A DNA stretch of 19,755 nucleotides from Temnopleurus reevesii (GCA_036244855.1 BQKZ01003029.1:29821-49575); one strand, 5' to 3'. Positions 9,123-19,243 are shown, counted from the first letter of the stretch. A program made the numbers and translations. The notes: generated by a model from the sequence alone, not told the origin.

Positions 9123-9888
9123 TGCCTCGTTAATCTTTCTCTTAATTCCATAAAAAAAAAGATGTCTCGTTAATCTTTCTCTTAATTCATCTTACTAAGA
9201 TATGAATGTAGTGTCCAAATAGAAATGAATTTTTTTTTACATCATTTTTTTTTACATCAGAGAACTTAGCAATTGACTTTTATATTACAGGAACATCTTC
9301 TGAATGATTAATAGTTTTGTAAAAAGAATGCATTTTTTAAAGTAGATGTTGTGACAATAATTCATCATTCATTCATTCATTTATTCATTTGATAGAAGCT
9401 CATGCTAAAAGTTATGTCAATAAATTCAACGGGCATTAAGAATTCCATGGGAGAAAGATACTATAACACAAGTCAAACAAATGGAAAATAAGTTTATTTT
9501 TGGCAAAGTATGATGACTCGCGCCTTGTCATGCTAAAATTTATGTCAATAAATTCATCGAGCATTAACAATTCCTTGAGAGAAAGATAATATGACACAAG
9601 TCAAACAAATGGAAAATACATGTAGTTTTTGGCAAAGTCTTGATTTGTTGAGTCAATGTTGCTAATTTCATTTCATTTTATTTCTATCAAAATCACATTA
9701 AAAACAATTTACAATGTACATATAAAATATAATAGAACTTGATAGTGGAGGCAACAGGGAAGGAGATAAAACTTCATAATTAAGTTGCTACCATAAAAAA
9801 AGATGCCTCGTTAATCTTTCTCTTAATTCATCTTACTAAGATATGAATGTAGTGTCCAAATAGAAAGGAAATTTTTTTTTTACATCAT
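9123..9888. repeat. Modular AT-rich repeat cluster, first block
   Basis: An 84-bp module at 9161-9244 (GATGTCTCGTTAATCTTTCT onward) recurs at 9802-9888; its first 28 bp also occur at 9123-9150. Between them lie a module at 9259-9529 and a related module at 9529-9805. The latter two share the CATGCTAAAA-TTATGTCAATAA part. An (ATTC)n run sits inside at 9360-9388. The same modules recur at 11.6-13.0 kb. Confidence 0.85.
9666..9800 (-). mobile_element. LINE-like 3' end within repeat module
   Basis: Read on the minus strand, it runs from TTATCTCCTTCCCTGTTGCC through TGTACATTGTAAATTG to a GATAGAAATAAAATGAAATG tail, the tandem-tailed 3' end style of CR1-like LINEs. A near-identical copy is at 12842-12980. 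Confidence 0.45.
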
Positions 9889-9924
9889 TTGTTTCGATTA
9901 ATTATAAGACCTTTAAAATGTATT

Positions 9925-10048
9925 TTCTCTCTCCCTCTCCCCATCTCCTACCTCTCACTCTCTCTATATTTCTCACTCTTTTTCACTATCCCTCACTTGC
10001 TCTCTCACTCTCTCTCTCTTGCTCTTTCTTGCTCCATCTCTCTCTCCC

Positions 10049-10088
<40 letters not shown>

Positions 10089-10165
10089 TCTCTCCCTCTC
10101 CCTCCCTCTCGCTCTCTCTCTCCCACTCCATCTCACTCTCTCTCATCCTCTCTCTTTCCTATCCC
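9925..10165. repeat. (CT)n tract
   Basis: CTCTCT/CCCTCT repeats on the plus strand with the cleanest CT run around 10050-10090. The open frames across it are compositional. Confidence 0.95.
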
Positions 10166-10694
10166 TCTATTTGCACAATTCTCTATGGTATATTCACGAG
10201 GGTCAGCTATTCTGCTGGTCACTTGGTGAAGTCCGCACATACCATATTGATTGCCGTGATGCATTAGAGGTCTATTAAGTCCATCAGATCGGCTTAGATA
10301 TAATCATAAAATGTGGCTCACCCCGACAACCTTTTAATCTATCTCTTGATAGATCTCTGATCGATCGCTACCACTGGAGATTGACTATGTGTCAGCGCTA
10401 CTGGAAATCCTATTTAAAAGAAAAAAAATCTACTAACGTAATGTTTGGTTAAAGCTACTACTCAGCATTAGAGTACTGTGGTTTCTGCTTAAAATCTAAA
10501 ATGAAGTCAAAAAGAGCTTGAGCTTTCGATCCTAGCAGAATCTTAATCATAAGCAAAATCTAAAATGGTATGTACTGTTTAAAAGGTTTTAGGATTCACA
10601 TTTTATGTATGTCTTTGAGCAGTGAAATCCTTCTTGTCAGAAAATTAAATTCATTTGATGATTAATTGAATTAATGTACCACTTACATATCTGG
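10166..10694. other. Intron stretch without recognised features
   Basis: Ordinary complexity; AAAATCTAAAATG occurs twice (near 10491 and 10556). No exon, RNA gene or known repeat recognised. Confidence 0.45.
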
Positions 10695-10762
10695 AATGGC
10701 AGCAGTGTTTCCATCACTGATGGGGTTACCCTACTGAATAAAACATGTAAATAAATAAATTT
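10695..10762 (+). mobile_element. Possible LINE (L2/RTE-like) 3' tail
   Basis: GTGTTTCCATCACTGATGGG, then TTACCCTACTGAATAAAACA and an (AAAT)n end resemble the 3' ends of L2-type elements. Only the tail is present. Confidence 0.4.
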
Positions 10763-10840
10763 GGGCATCAGTAAGTTGTGCTGTTTTCTGCTATAAATTA
10801 TGTATATGGTAGTGTATAGGAAGTTTGAGTTTGGTGTACG

Positions 10841-10936
10841 CCAGGCTAAAGACAGGTTAATGATAATACCAAAAACGAGCCTTACGCACTCTGCAGAGTG
10901 GATATGTATGCTATATGAATATCATTATTATCATTA
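10841..10936 (+). mobile_element. SINE 3' fragment, plus orientation
   Basis: CCAGGCTAAAGACA, then CTGCAGAGTGGATATGTATG and CTATATGAAT with an ATTATTATC tail match the complement of the copy at 4688-4881 in order. The head and central motif are missing. Confidence 0.62.
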
Positions 10937-11297
10937 GGCAATATGATTATTGCCAAATGAAACCAATTCTGCTCATGATTTGAGATATCATGTGATCTCT
11001 TATATCTATTCTGCTGAATATTATTGAATCAGCAAAGAAGGTTCATACTTTCCATCTACAACCTCCTCTCCTCACCAGCCTTTTCATCCACCCACTCCAT
11101 CTTTGCAACAGTAAACCAAACTTAGGATCAGCAGGGGCAAGCTTATAGCTGGAATGCCTAGCCCTGACAACAGACGGCCTCTGTGCTGTGTATGTTATTC
11201 TAGTCTCTGCTTGGTGTTAGGACGACTTTACTCGGGATTCCCAACTCTATTAAATCGGGGTCTATCGGGCCAACAATCATAGCAGACGATGACGATT
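10937..11297. other. Intron stretch without recognised features
   Basis: Unassigned DNA leading into the 11.3-kb repeat module, somewhat richer in GC from about 11100. Confidence 0.45.
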
Positions 11298-12264
11298 ACT
11301 CGCGCCTTGTCGCTAGATGCATGAGCGAGGGGGTTGTCCCGCTTCACACCTCACGAGACTCAGGACCTCTTTACATCCATCATTCGGGCTGCTAATCTCT
11401 CTTCGCTTTAGGATTAACCCTTTGCTCGCTGATGTGTCAATCTTTCACATTTTGACATTTGAATTAAGCAACTGTAATGATGAGTTTTATACTCTAGCAT
11501 ATTTCTACATATTAAAGGAACATCTTGACATTTAAATTAAACAATTGTAATGATCAGTTTTATACTGACATATTCTGACATATTTCTACATATTAAAGGA
11601 ACATCTTGATATTTAAATTAAACAATTGTAATGATTATTTTACTCTGACATATTTCTACCAGAGAACATAGCAATTGACTTTTATATTAAAGGAACATCT
11701 TCCGAATAATTTGTTGTCACAAATAATTTTTGTAAAAAATAAAGAATATTTTATTTAAAGTAGATGTTGGGACAATAATTCATCATTCATTCATTCATTC
11801 ATTCATTCACTCATTAGATGCTCAGAATGCTGAAATTTATGTCCATAAATTTAACGAGCATTAAGAATTCCATGGGAGAAAGATACTATGACACAAGTCA
11901 AACAAATGGAAAATAAGTTTAGTTTTTACAAAGTATGATGACTCGCGCCTTGTCACTAGATGCATGAGCGAATTGTAACGATTAGTTTACTCTGACATAT
12001 TCCCACCAGAGAACATAGCAATTGACTTTTATATTAAAGGAACATCTTCTGAATGATTAATAGTTTTGTAAAAAGAATGTATCATTTAAAGTAGATGTTG
12101 TGACAATAATTCATCATTCGTTCATTCATTCATTCATTCAATAGAAGCTCATTCTAAAATTTATGTCAATAAATTCAACGAGCAGTAGGAATTCCATGGG
12201 AGAAAGATACTATAACACAAGTCAAACCAATGGAAAATAAGTTTACTTTTGGCAAAGTATGATG
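11298..12264. repeat. 967-bp repeat unit, copy A
   Basis: It starts ACTCGCGCCTTGTCGCTAG and carries a GC-richer 130-bp head, then three 73-81-bp subunits (starting 11453, 11526, 11607, each TGA-ATTTRAATTAA...AACATCTT), then the 11661-11954 module and a second copy of that module at 12008-12278. The head, subunits and module recur from 12265. Confidence 0.85.
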
Positions 12265-12981
12265 ACTCACGTCTTGTCGCTAGATGCATGAGTGAAGGGG
12301 TTGTCCCGCTTCACACCTCACGAGACTAGGAACCTCTTTACATCCATCATTCGGGCTGCTAATCTCTCTTCGCTTTAGGATTAACCCTTTGCTCGCTGAC
12401 TAGTCAATCTTTCACATTTTGACATTCGAATTAAACAATTGTATTGATTAGTTTACTCTGACATATATCTACATATTAAAGGAACATCTTGACATTTAAA
12501 TTAAACAATTGTAATCATTATTTTACTCTGACATATTTCTACCAGAGAACTTAGCAATTGACTTTTATATTAAAGGATCATCTTCCAAATAATTTGTTGT
12601 CACAAATAATTTTGTAAAAAATAGTTTTATAAAAAGAACATTTTATTTAAAGTAGATTTTGTGACAATAATTCATCATTCGTTCATTCATTCATTCGATA
12701 TAAGCTCATGCTAAAATTTATGTCCATAAATTCAACAAGCATTAACAATTCCTTGAGAGAAAGATAATATGACACAAGTCAAACAAATGGAAAATACATG
12801 TAGTTTTGGCAAAGTCTTGATTTGTTGAGTCAATGTTGCTAATTTCATTTCATTTCATTTCTATCAAAATTACATTAAAAACAATTTACAATGTACATAT
12901 AAAATATAATAGAACTTGATAGTGGAGGCAACAGGGAAGGAGATAAAAACCTTAATTAAGTTGCCACCATAAAAAAAGATG
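12265..12981. repeat. 967-bp repeat unit, copy B, with a different 3' half
   Basis: The head at 12265 matches 11298 at an offset of 967, including TAGATGCATGAG and CATCCATCATTCGGGCTGCT. Two subunits follow (12420, 12490). The module at 12544 begins like those at 9259, 11661 and 12008, but changes after 12707 into the 9529-9805 type. This makes it a hybrid of the two module types. Confidence 0.85.
12842..12980 (-). mobile_element. LINE-like 3' end, second copy
   Basis: It is near-identical to 9666-9800 on the minus strand, with a tail of GAAATGAAATGAAATG. Unlike the first copy, the sequence continues beyond 12981 into an open minus-strand frame (to 13127). Confidence 0.45.
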
Positions 12982-13127
12982 TTGTTATTATGGCCACTTT
13001 GAGAAATGATTGCCCGCACAGCATTTTCTCTTGCCCTAGGCAAGCGTGCAACTGGGTTTCTAGAGCCATGTGGCAAACTAAATAAAATATCAACAGAATA
13101 TTCTTGGTTTGTCAGATTTCTGACCAC
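12960..13127 (-). other. Open minus-strand frame before LINE-like tail, unrecognised
   Basis: A minus-strand frame begins MVRNLTNQEYSVDIL and contains SRNPVARLPRARENAV, then ends within the LINE-like 3' sequence. Its composition looks more protein-like than other frames here and its position suits the C-terminus of a LINE ORF, but I recognise no domain. It may be chance. Confidence 0.25.
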
Positions 13128-13807
13128 TTGAGTCAGTAGGAAAATTACACTTTACTTCTCTGTTTATAGCCAGGACAGGATGTTGATATGTTTCCTAAAT
13201 TGTTGAGATAGAGGATAGGGGTAACTAATATCTGCTTTGATGAAAAGTTTATGTCAAGAATGACAAGAAGTATAAGAGAGAAACCATCGACACAAGGAAC
13301 CATATTTGGTACATTTTAGTAGCTCTTTTAGGAAGGTTGCCGTTGAATAAAAAATTGAATGCAACGTCATTTTAAAGTCAAGATCTGGAGGAAAGGTATC
13401 AGTATCACTGTTGATATATAATATGCAGTTTAATTTTTCCATAGTCTCAATGTTTTACCTCTTCTTCCCCACCTGATTTGCATATTTGCATAAGAAAAGC
13501 CTTGGTGACATTTAGAATGTATCAGTGTATAGAGCCAGAGCGAAGATTTCTGCTAAGAAATTAATGAGTGCGATGCAGGGGTTTACCACGTGTAAATGTC
13601 GCATTGACTACCGCTCTTCCATCTCCGGGCTGCGTCTTTTATTCCGCTCCTTGTATAGGGTAACCTTTGTGGCAGGTTGTGAATGGCTTGCTTGAATGTC
13701 ATTGAATGTAACTTTAACAGCTCAGGCTGTGTTCACTAGAGAACTTGCCCATGCTTGCTTGCATGCTGGGGAAGATTTAAAAGTGATCTGGGCGGTATGT
13801 TTCACAA
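13128..13807. other. Intron stretch without recognised features
   Basis: Ordinary-complexity DNA. A near-palindrome TTTACCACGTGTAAA occurs near 13582. No exon or RNA gene supported. Confidence 0.45.
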
Positions 13808-13899
13808 AGTTCCTTTTAGAATGACTTTGTGCTGTATTCTTAATAATATTCTCAATAATTCTGCTCAATAGTAAAAGTAATACAGTCATTCTTCAACTT
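13808..13899. repeat. Imperfect hairpin, possible MITE
   Basis: AGAATGACT...TGTATT (13818-13838) pairs with AATACAGTCATTCT (13879-13892) if a 6-nt bulge is allowed. The preceding GTATGTTTCACAAAGTTC resembles the ends of the TTTCATGAA foldback elements. Confidence 0.45.
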
Positions 13900-15284
13900 G
13901 TTTTTAACTTAAAAGAAAACCCACCATGAAGTCAAACCCTTAACATAACTGTCAAGTGTCACGCTTTTGTTGGGATTGTCCAGATATTTGGTGTCTGTCC
14001 TGACTTCCAGATCGTGGTTTCTTAGTGAGGATATTGTCCTGATATCATAAAAAATGTCCCTGAAATGTTATGGGTAGAAATCCTTGATCATTGCCACCTT
14101 TGCTAAGACATCCTACAAGTACAACTCTGATCCAAATTGGTCTTTCTTCTGATGACAAAGCTGGCAGTTTGCTTGTTTTGCGAGTATTCAGAACCTCAAT
14201 TTAAGATGCATATATTTGAGAGAAAAATATTTCCATATTTAACCAATTAGTGTAATTTGTGATTATATATGTTCATACAGAAATAATTCTTGAAATGATA
14301 ATTGGTAAAATTATGAAGATGTTTATCATGATCCCAACAGAATGCAATTAAAGTGAAATTATTACTTTTATCAAACCTGGAAAATTATATAAATTGAGTG
14401 AAGGAAATTTACTGAGAAGGCATCGTAAAACTGCTTTAATATGATACCTTTACAGTGATCCTTTCCTCTTCCCCCTGGGCCTATAATTCATGAATCCTTC
14501 CTAATCTGTCGCCATTCATCACATCTAATTGGTCAGTTGTGTTACTCGACTCCCGCAAATGAGTATCATAAGTCATAAACCCATATGCTCAAGACTCAAG
14601 TGGTCAAACTTTTCGTACGCTAATATGGGATTGTTTACATTTACACGCTAGTTTTGAGGCCTGCAAGAGCGCAGGGTTTTGCCTTAAGAAAAGAGGTTGA
14701 ACCATAGAGGTAATGGTTGAACGGATGGTGACTGATTTATTTAGATTATTCTGAATGCATTCGAAATGCAATCTGAATGCATTTAAAATGTATTTCTTTC
14801 CAAATTGGAGCCAGCTTCCGTCAGAAAATGTTTGCATGATTCACTTCATGAGTTAGAGGGTCATTGTTAATGTTATACATATCATTTAATGGAACTTCTC
14901 AGGTACTGCAAAACATTTCAGCTTTTGTTTTCTAAACCCAGCTATCTAGGTGTATGGGGCACGTATATCAGAAACGCTGTGTAAACCGGTGTTTTAGGGA
15001 ATTCGACAAGCTCTTCCATGGCCCTTACTTGAATTTATTTAAATGGGTTGAGATGCAAGACTTTTGGGGTGTTGCTACCATGTTGCATGCGATGAATTGC
15101 AAGTTGCAACTCATTCCCATATAGGATTACAACTGTGGACGGTCCCCCCATTGAAAGTACGTCCGTGGTTTGATAGTACTTTCATATTCTGTGGTCCGCA
15201 GGCGGCTAAAAAAATAAAAACACACCAGTACTGCCACACTAAAAAAAATGATGCATCTACATTTGGAGGTGATATCACATTAAG
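13900..15284. other. Intron stretch without recognised features
   Basis: 1.4 kb of AT-rich, apparently single-copy DNA. Short frames on both strands (for example 14604-14837 minus) show nothing recognisable. Confidence 0.5.
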
Positions 15285-15325
15285 ATGTGTGTGTGTGTAT
15301 GTGTGTGTGTGTGCAAATGTGTGTT
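15285..15325. repeat. (TG)n microsatellite
   Basis: TG repeats interrupted by TATG and CAAA. Confidence 0.9.
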
Positions 15326-15549
15326 TCTAAAGTGAATCTTACTTCACATGAATCATTCCAACCTCCTTCCTCTATGTTTACTCTATTGAATCAATCTTGC
15401 AAACGCCAACTGCCACATCTCAGAAACATTTTGCTAAACAGCATGATCCCGAGAAAGGAGAGGTGTTAATTTAATGGTCTATTTACCAGTGATATACGGA
15501 GTGTGCATGTTATTATATGCTTCCATTCACTTCGCAGATTAACACGCAT

Positions 15550-15615
15550 TCTCTCTCTCTCACACACACACCCACACACACAGACACACATAAACACAAA
15601 CTCCCTCTCTCTTTT
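15550..15615. repeat. (CT)n/(CA)n microsatellite
   Basis: CT passes into CA repeats and back to CT. Confidence 0.9.
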
Positions 15616-16511
15616 TCACATTCACAAGCACCAAACACACATAATTAGCATGCACCTAAGTGAGAAATTTATGAATCGTGATACCTATTCTTCTGAAGTT
15701 GAAGGGTTCTTGGAGGATAAATAAATGAAGATAATACTAAATTAATAAATGAATTAATCATTTGAAATGAATCGGGAATAAGACAAACAGTGAAATGAAT
15801 AAAGATAAAAAAAAATAATGACACATAGATTTGAAATTAAGAGCTCTCCCAAGTGTAATGACACAAAAGTATCAAATATACAGTGTAACCTCAATCAACG
15901 TGCATGGATCTAGTGATTTGCAACAAATTTTCATCCTTATTCTGATGACAATGTTTAACAGACTATTTTCGTAATGTAGTCAATTGAATTCATTTTTTCC
16001 CATGACAAATTATGTATTTAGTTGTTAAAGGTAATGAGAGCACAGTATTCATTACATGCATTTTATCTAGATAGATGATGATAGGTTGGAGAAACATTGC
16101 AGGTTACACAATCTAGCAACAACCACTGTACAAAAACCACATTCTCTGTATGGGAAAAAACAATTATTTGTTATCAAGTGACATAATGTTATACTATTGT
16201 GCATTTGACAAGCAAACATGCCTACACATTTTACTACAGTATGGAAGTATACTGAGGCTCATATTTGCTTTCTTTGAATACAAATGAACTTTTCAATGTT
16301 TTTTTTTTTTCTTTTTGTAAATGGTATTCTTGTATTTCAGTTCGTAATTGTTCACTTTATTGCCCATTTGCATTTTTAATAGTCACCTGCGCACCCCAAA
16401 TTTAAATAACAAAACATTTCATGAGCTCACGACTGAGAATAATAGTATCCTGCTACTATTCTAAGTAATGAGCCCATGAAATCTTGAGAAAAGGATCGTT
16501 TGCGCCTGATA
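15616..16511. other. AT-rich intron stretch without recognised features
   Basis: No exon, repeat family or RNA gene recognised; a T run lies at about 16301-16310. Confidence 0.5.
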
Positions 16512-16578
16512 GTTTTATTTGTTTTTAATTTGTACATGATGGAGTGAAATAAAGAGAATCTTGAATCTTGAATTTGAA
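16512..16578 (+). mobile_element. Possible LINE 3' tail near exon acceptor
   Basis: GTTTTTAATTTGTACATGAT, then GAAATAAAGAG and tandem ATCTTGAATCTTGAAT look like a LINE 3' terminus. It ends about 40 bp before the exon acceptor at 16618, and the T-rich DNA right after it forms the polypyrimidine tract. Confidence 0.42.
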
Positions 16579-16618
16579 AAAAAATTGATTTTTTTTTAAA
16601 TGTTCTTTTCTTCCACAG

Positions 16619-16708
16619 GTATTTGCCCAGTACCTTCAGTTCTGTGGGATAGGTATCAACAATGCAAGGCTGTATGAGAGGGCAACACTAGAAATTAGGA
16701 GAAATCAG
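16619..16708 (+). CDS. PDE GAF-A exon, C-terminal strand and helix
   Basis: This is a 90-nt, 30-codon exon without stops, phase 0 at both ends. The acceptor is a long T-rich tract ending TTCCACAG, and the donor is CAG|GTAAAT. It encodes VFAQYLQFCGIGINNARLYE followed by an arginine-rich segment ending RRNQ. In PDE5 and PDE11 the matching segment follows directly after the NKFDE acidic pair; it forms the last helix of GAF-A and leads into the linker. It joins the exon at 975-1142 (DEK|VFAQ) without any frame change, which supports a 15,476-nt intron between them. Codon content is ordinary and I see no damage. It is single copy here, unlike its two neighbours. The family call is secure; the subfamily is not. 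Confidence 0.9.
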
Positions 16709-16752
16709 GTAAATTGATTATTATTTTCTACCACATTGATTCTAATAGACCA

Positions 16753-16909
16753 GGAGGGTGTTTCATGAACTTTGTCGCAGCAACTATTAATAAGTCAGCG
16801 CTGACTAAATCCTTGATTTTGATTGGATGAAAAGCGCCGTCTCTGACTATTTCTATGGTAACTGTTGGTGAAAAACTGCTTAGCAAAAAATCTTGATGAA
16901 ATGCCCTCC
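16753..16909. mobile_element. Foldback MITE, TTTCATGAA type
   Basis: GGAGGGTGTTTCATGAAC at 16753-16770 is mirrored by the complement of GATGAAATGCCCTCC ending at 16909, about 14 of 18 matches. It has 157 bp and no coding capacity. The internal CTTGATTTTGATTGGATGAA and CTATGGTAACTG are words I associate with abundant marine-invertebrate MITEs. Confidence 0.7.
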
Positions 16910-16921
16910 AAGTTCAAAAGG

Positions 16922-17043
16922 ACTTTAAACAACGACTGGTATCAGTTCTTGTGCTTATCGATCGGTAGTATTCAGCATAATAAATGATACCAGTCACTCT
17001 TAAAAACATTCATGAAGACTTTCTTATTTTTGGGAAACACTGC
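16922..17043. repeat. Second foldback element, adjacent
   Basis: GACTGGTATCA (16934-16944) and its exact complement (16985-16995) form an 11-bp stem; the right side ends in TTGGGAAACACTGCC, like the end of the element at 18039-18175 (GGTGAAACACCGTCC). The left end is not clear. Confidence 0.5.
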
Positions 17044-17074
17044 CCTGCAAAGCATGCACTTACACTGCGGTCAC

Positions 17075-17530
17075 GTCGTGACTAGAAAAAGTGCGGCTGT
17101 GCAAACCAAATAGTCACAGCATTTGCTGTGATTTGAATCACGTGAACGATTGAAGCAAATTTTGTCGCGTCAGTTAATCCCATGATGCAACGGTACTTCT
17201 AGATTTCAGGAGATGACCTGTGCTATTCGATCGTTCACCATCGCATTGCACATACATTTGTTTACTAGCTGATTTTCATCGCCATTTCACATCGTTCATA
17301 TTTTTTCATTGAAATTAGTTATTATTCATATGTATTCTTTTAATTTGTATTTTGTATGACTTGACATCGGGTTAAAGTTAGCGCATGTGCAGTTGACCTG
17401 AATCTACTGAAAAGTCAGAGCGAGTTGTGGCTAGCAAAAAGTCGCCGCAAACAAACAGTTCGGTGTGAATGGTAACTTGAATCGCGATGCCGATTCGCGA
17501 TTCGTCGTGACAGGAGAAATCGCGGCTGTG
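17075..17530. repeat. Element bounded by direct repeats, with internal hairpins
   Basis: 27-bp segments at 17075-17101 and 17504-17530 (GTCGTGAC ... GCGGCTGTG) are direct repeats with 22 of 27 matches. Inside lie the perfect hairpin TCACAGCA-TT-TGCTGTGA (17113-17130) and a GAATCGCGA...TCGCGATTC stem near 17479-17502. No coding frame. The class is unknown. Confidence 0.5.
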
Positions 17531-17559
17531 TGAATGCAGCTAGTGCTACCATACTAGTT

Positions 17560-18038
17560 TTTTTGCTAGGTCAGTAAGCTATTATCCTCAAACAATAGGT
17601 TGCAGTCTCACAAACTCTGCTAGACAAAAGCATTCCAGCCTCACTGCCACTTACCCCAAAATCAACAGCTAGACCTTCACTCTGGCATGTATTGCTGTTG
17701 CCCAAATGAGTTTTTCATTATGTAAACCCAGGAAGACATTAATTTCTCGCTGTTCCTCGATTGAACTTGGCCGCGAGCATTTAATCTATACCATGATCAA
17801 TAGACATACTGTAAGGACCTAGGACTATACAGTATTTGCTTCCTTCACACCGACACAGATTTTAGTTGTATGCAAATAGTGGAGTTATGACATAAAATAT
17901 CATATTCTTGTGTGAATACGCCTGAACCTTTATTCGTTCATTTTGTTTGTTTTTTTACTCATCATCTCAAACATCTCAATTTTTAAAAGAATTTGTTCAT
18001 ATGAGGTAATTGTTCGTCTGCAGAAAACTACAAAAGTT
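17560..18038. other. Intron stretch without recognised features
   Basis: Ordinary-complexity AT-rich DNA. Confidence 0.45.
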
Positions 18039-18175
18039 GGTGTTTCACCAAGATAAGAAAGATTTCAAAAGGGATTTTAAAAATCAATTTCAATGTACAG
18101 TGATCAAAATATAACTCATATTCAGCGCAAGAGCTGGTACCAGTCGTTCTTAAAATCTTATCTTGGTGAAACACC
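18039..18175. mobile_element. MITE with perfect 20-bp terminal inverted repeats
   Basis: GGTGTTTCACCAAGATAAGA (18039-18058) is the exact reverse complement of 18156-18175. Total length 137 bp, no coding frame. No clear target-site duplication. The perfect ends suggest recent movement or gene conversion. Confidence 0.82.
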
Positions 18176-18701
18176 GTCCAGAACTTTCTTCAACAGATGT
18201 GGATATTGCATGAAATATGGACATTCATGAATAAGACAAAGCGCTTCCTATTTTAATTTAGACAGAATATTGTTCAGTTCATGTACTGTAGAGCCTGTTA
18301 TCAATTGTCTCAAATATGATTATGGTTCTCATTTGCATTAAGGGCCTTCAATTCCTATGTACATTAAGATCTCTGGCCAAAGTTCATTGCACATTTACTG
18401 TTACACAATAGCTATGTTTTTTCGATTCCTGGAGAACTCTTAAAAATTTGGGGGAAAAGGAAAATGATAATGCACATTAAAAATGAAATGGTAGATTTTT
18501 TTAAAGTATTGTTTTCTGTCCTAGTGTGAATGGGATTTAAAATCATGAAAGGCAACGTCTTTATTTGCCTAAAAATTGATTTCCTAGCTATGCCCCAAGG
18601 TGTATCGAATATGTCATGATGTGGTGTGAGATTATTAGCAGATGATTATTAGCGTCTTGTTGCCCTTGATATGGAGAGATGGAATAATGACCTTGCTGGA
18701 A
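18176..18701. other. Intron stretch without recognised features
   Basis: AT-rich sequence with no repeats or frames recognised. Confidence 0.45.
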
Positions 18702-19010
18702 GAAGTACTTGAGTACGATGAAGACCTTCATAATGATAATAATGGACACTTCTTAATATAGCGCTTATATGGTCTCTTCGTGAGAATTCCCTGCATATAA
18801 ATGCAGTATTGTTACCTTGGCTTTAGCAGTACTGCTTTTAGACACATAATCTTTTTTAGGGAATAAATTGTTACCAGGTACCCATTAGCTTCATCTGGTC
18901 GAATGCAGCACACTATAGATGTTTTACTTGCTGAGGAAATTTAAACGGTAGGAATAGGGTTAGAACGTTAACCCTCTGGTTGAAGGGTGAGAAGTACTTA
19001 AGTACAATGA
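18702..19010 (-). mobile_element. SINE, minus orientation, with candidate target-site duplications
   Basis: The flanking 20-mers GAAGTACTTGAGTACGATGA (18702-18721) and 18991-19010 differ at two positions. Between them lie an ATAATAAT-like tail (18731-18742), TAATATAGCGCTTATATGG, CCTTGGCTTTAGC, GGTACCCATTAGCTTCA (body motif complement) and a tRNA-like head remnant (minus strand CTCACCCTTCAACCAGAGGG near 18990) with a weak box B-like GTTCTAACC. Box A is missing, so it is slightly 5' truncated. Confidence 0.68.
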
Positions 19011-19229
19011 GCCCTTTCCCTACTTGCTATGCAATATATCACAAATGTCATTTTGAATGCAACATTCTTCATGAGGAATGCACTTTGGAACATCATAAAC
19101 TCGATTCCCCTTCGCGAATAGAGGGGGCTGACTTTTGTCATTAACAAGGTTCAAATTGACCATTTGGTACAGGTTTGATCAATAATGATGACATTAGATG
19201 AACGCACATAATCATCTCAATAATTTCAG
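19011..19229. other. Short unassigned stretch before the exon array
   Basis: No recognised features. Confidence 0.4.
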
Positions 19230-19243
19230 CTTTTTCTTTCTAG

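Larger units (their letters stand above)
1143..16618 (+). other. Intron between GAF-A exons (15.5 kb, repeat-filled)
   Basis: It is bounded by the donor GTCAGT (1143) and the acceptor TTCCACAG (16618), with phase 0 on both sides. No other PDE-like coding segment was recognised inside apart from the exon remnants at 1390 and 1654. Its contents are listed separately. Confidence 0.8.

Noticed and set aside
9889..10278. Ser/Leu repeat frames across the CT tract
   Set aside because: They are translations of (CT)n and shift frame without change in character.
11286..11640. C/D box snoRNA, suggested by TGATGAC and CTGA words
   Set aside because: The boxes lack a terminal stem and proper spacing, and they belong to a repeat module.
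11453..12560. CRISPR-like array from regularly spaced 70-81-bp units
   Set aside because: The units are contiguous, diverged repeats without constant repeat and variable spacer, in an animal intron.
17075..17530. Solo LTR pair or small LTR retrotransposon
   Set aside because: The 27-bp direct repeats are far too short for LTRs and lack TG...CA ends, a primer-binding site and a polypurine tract.
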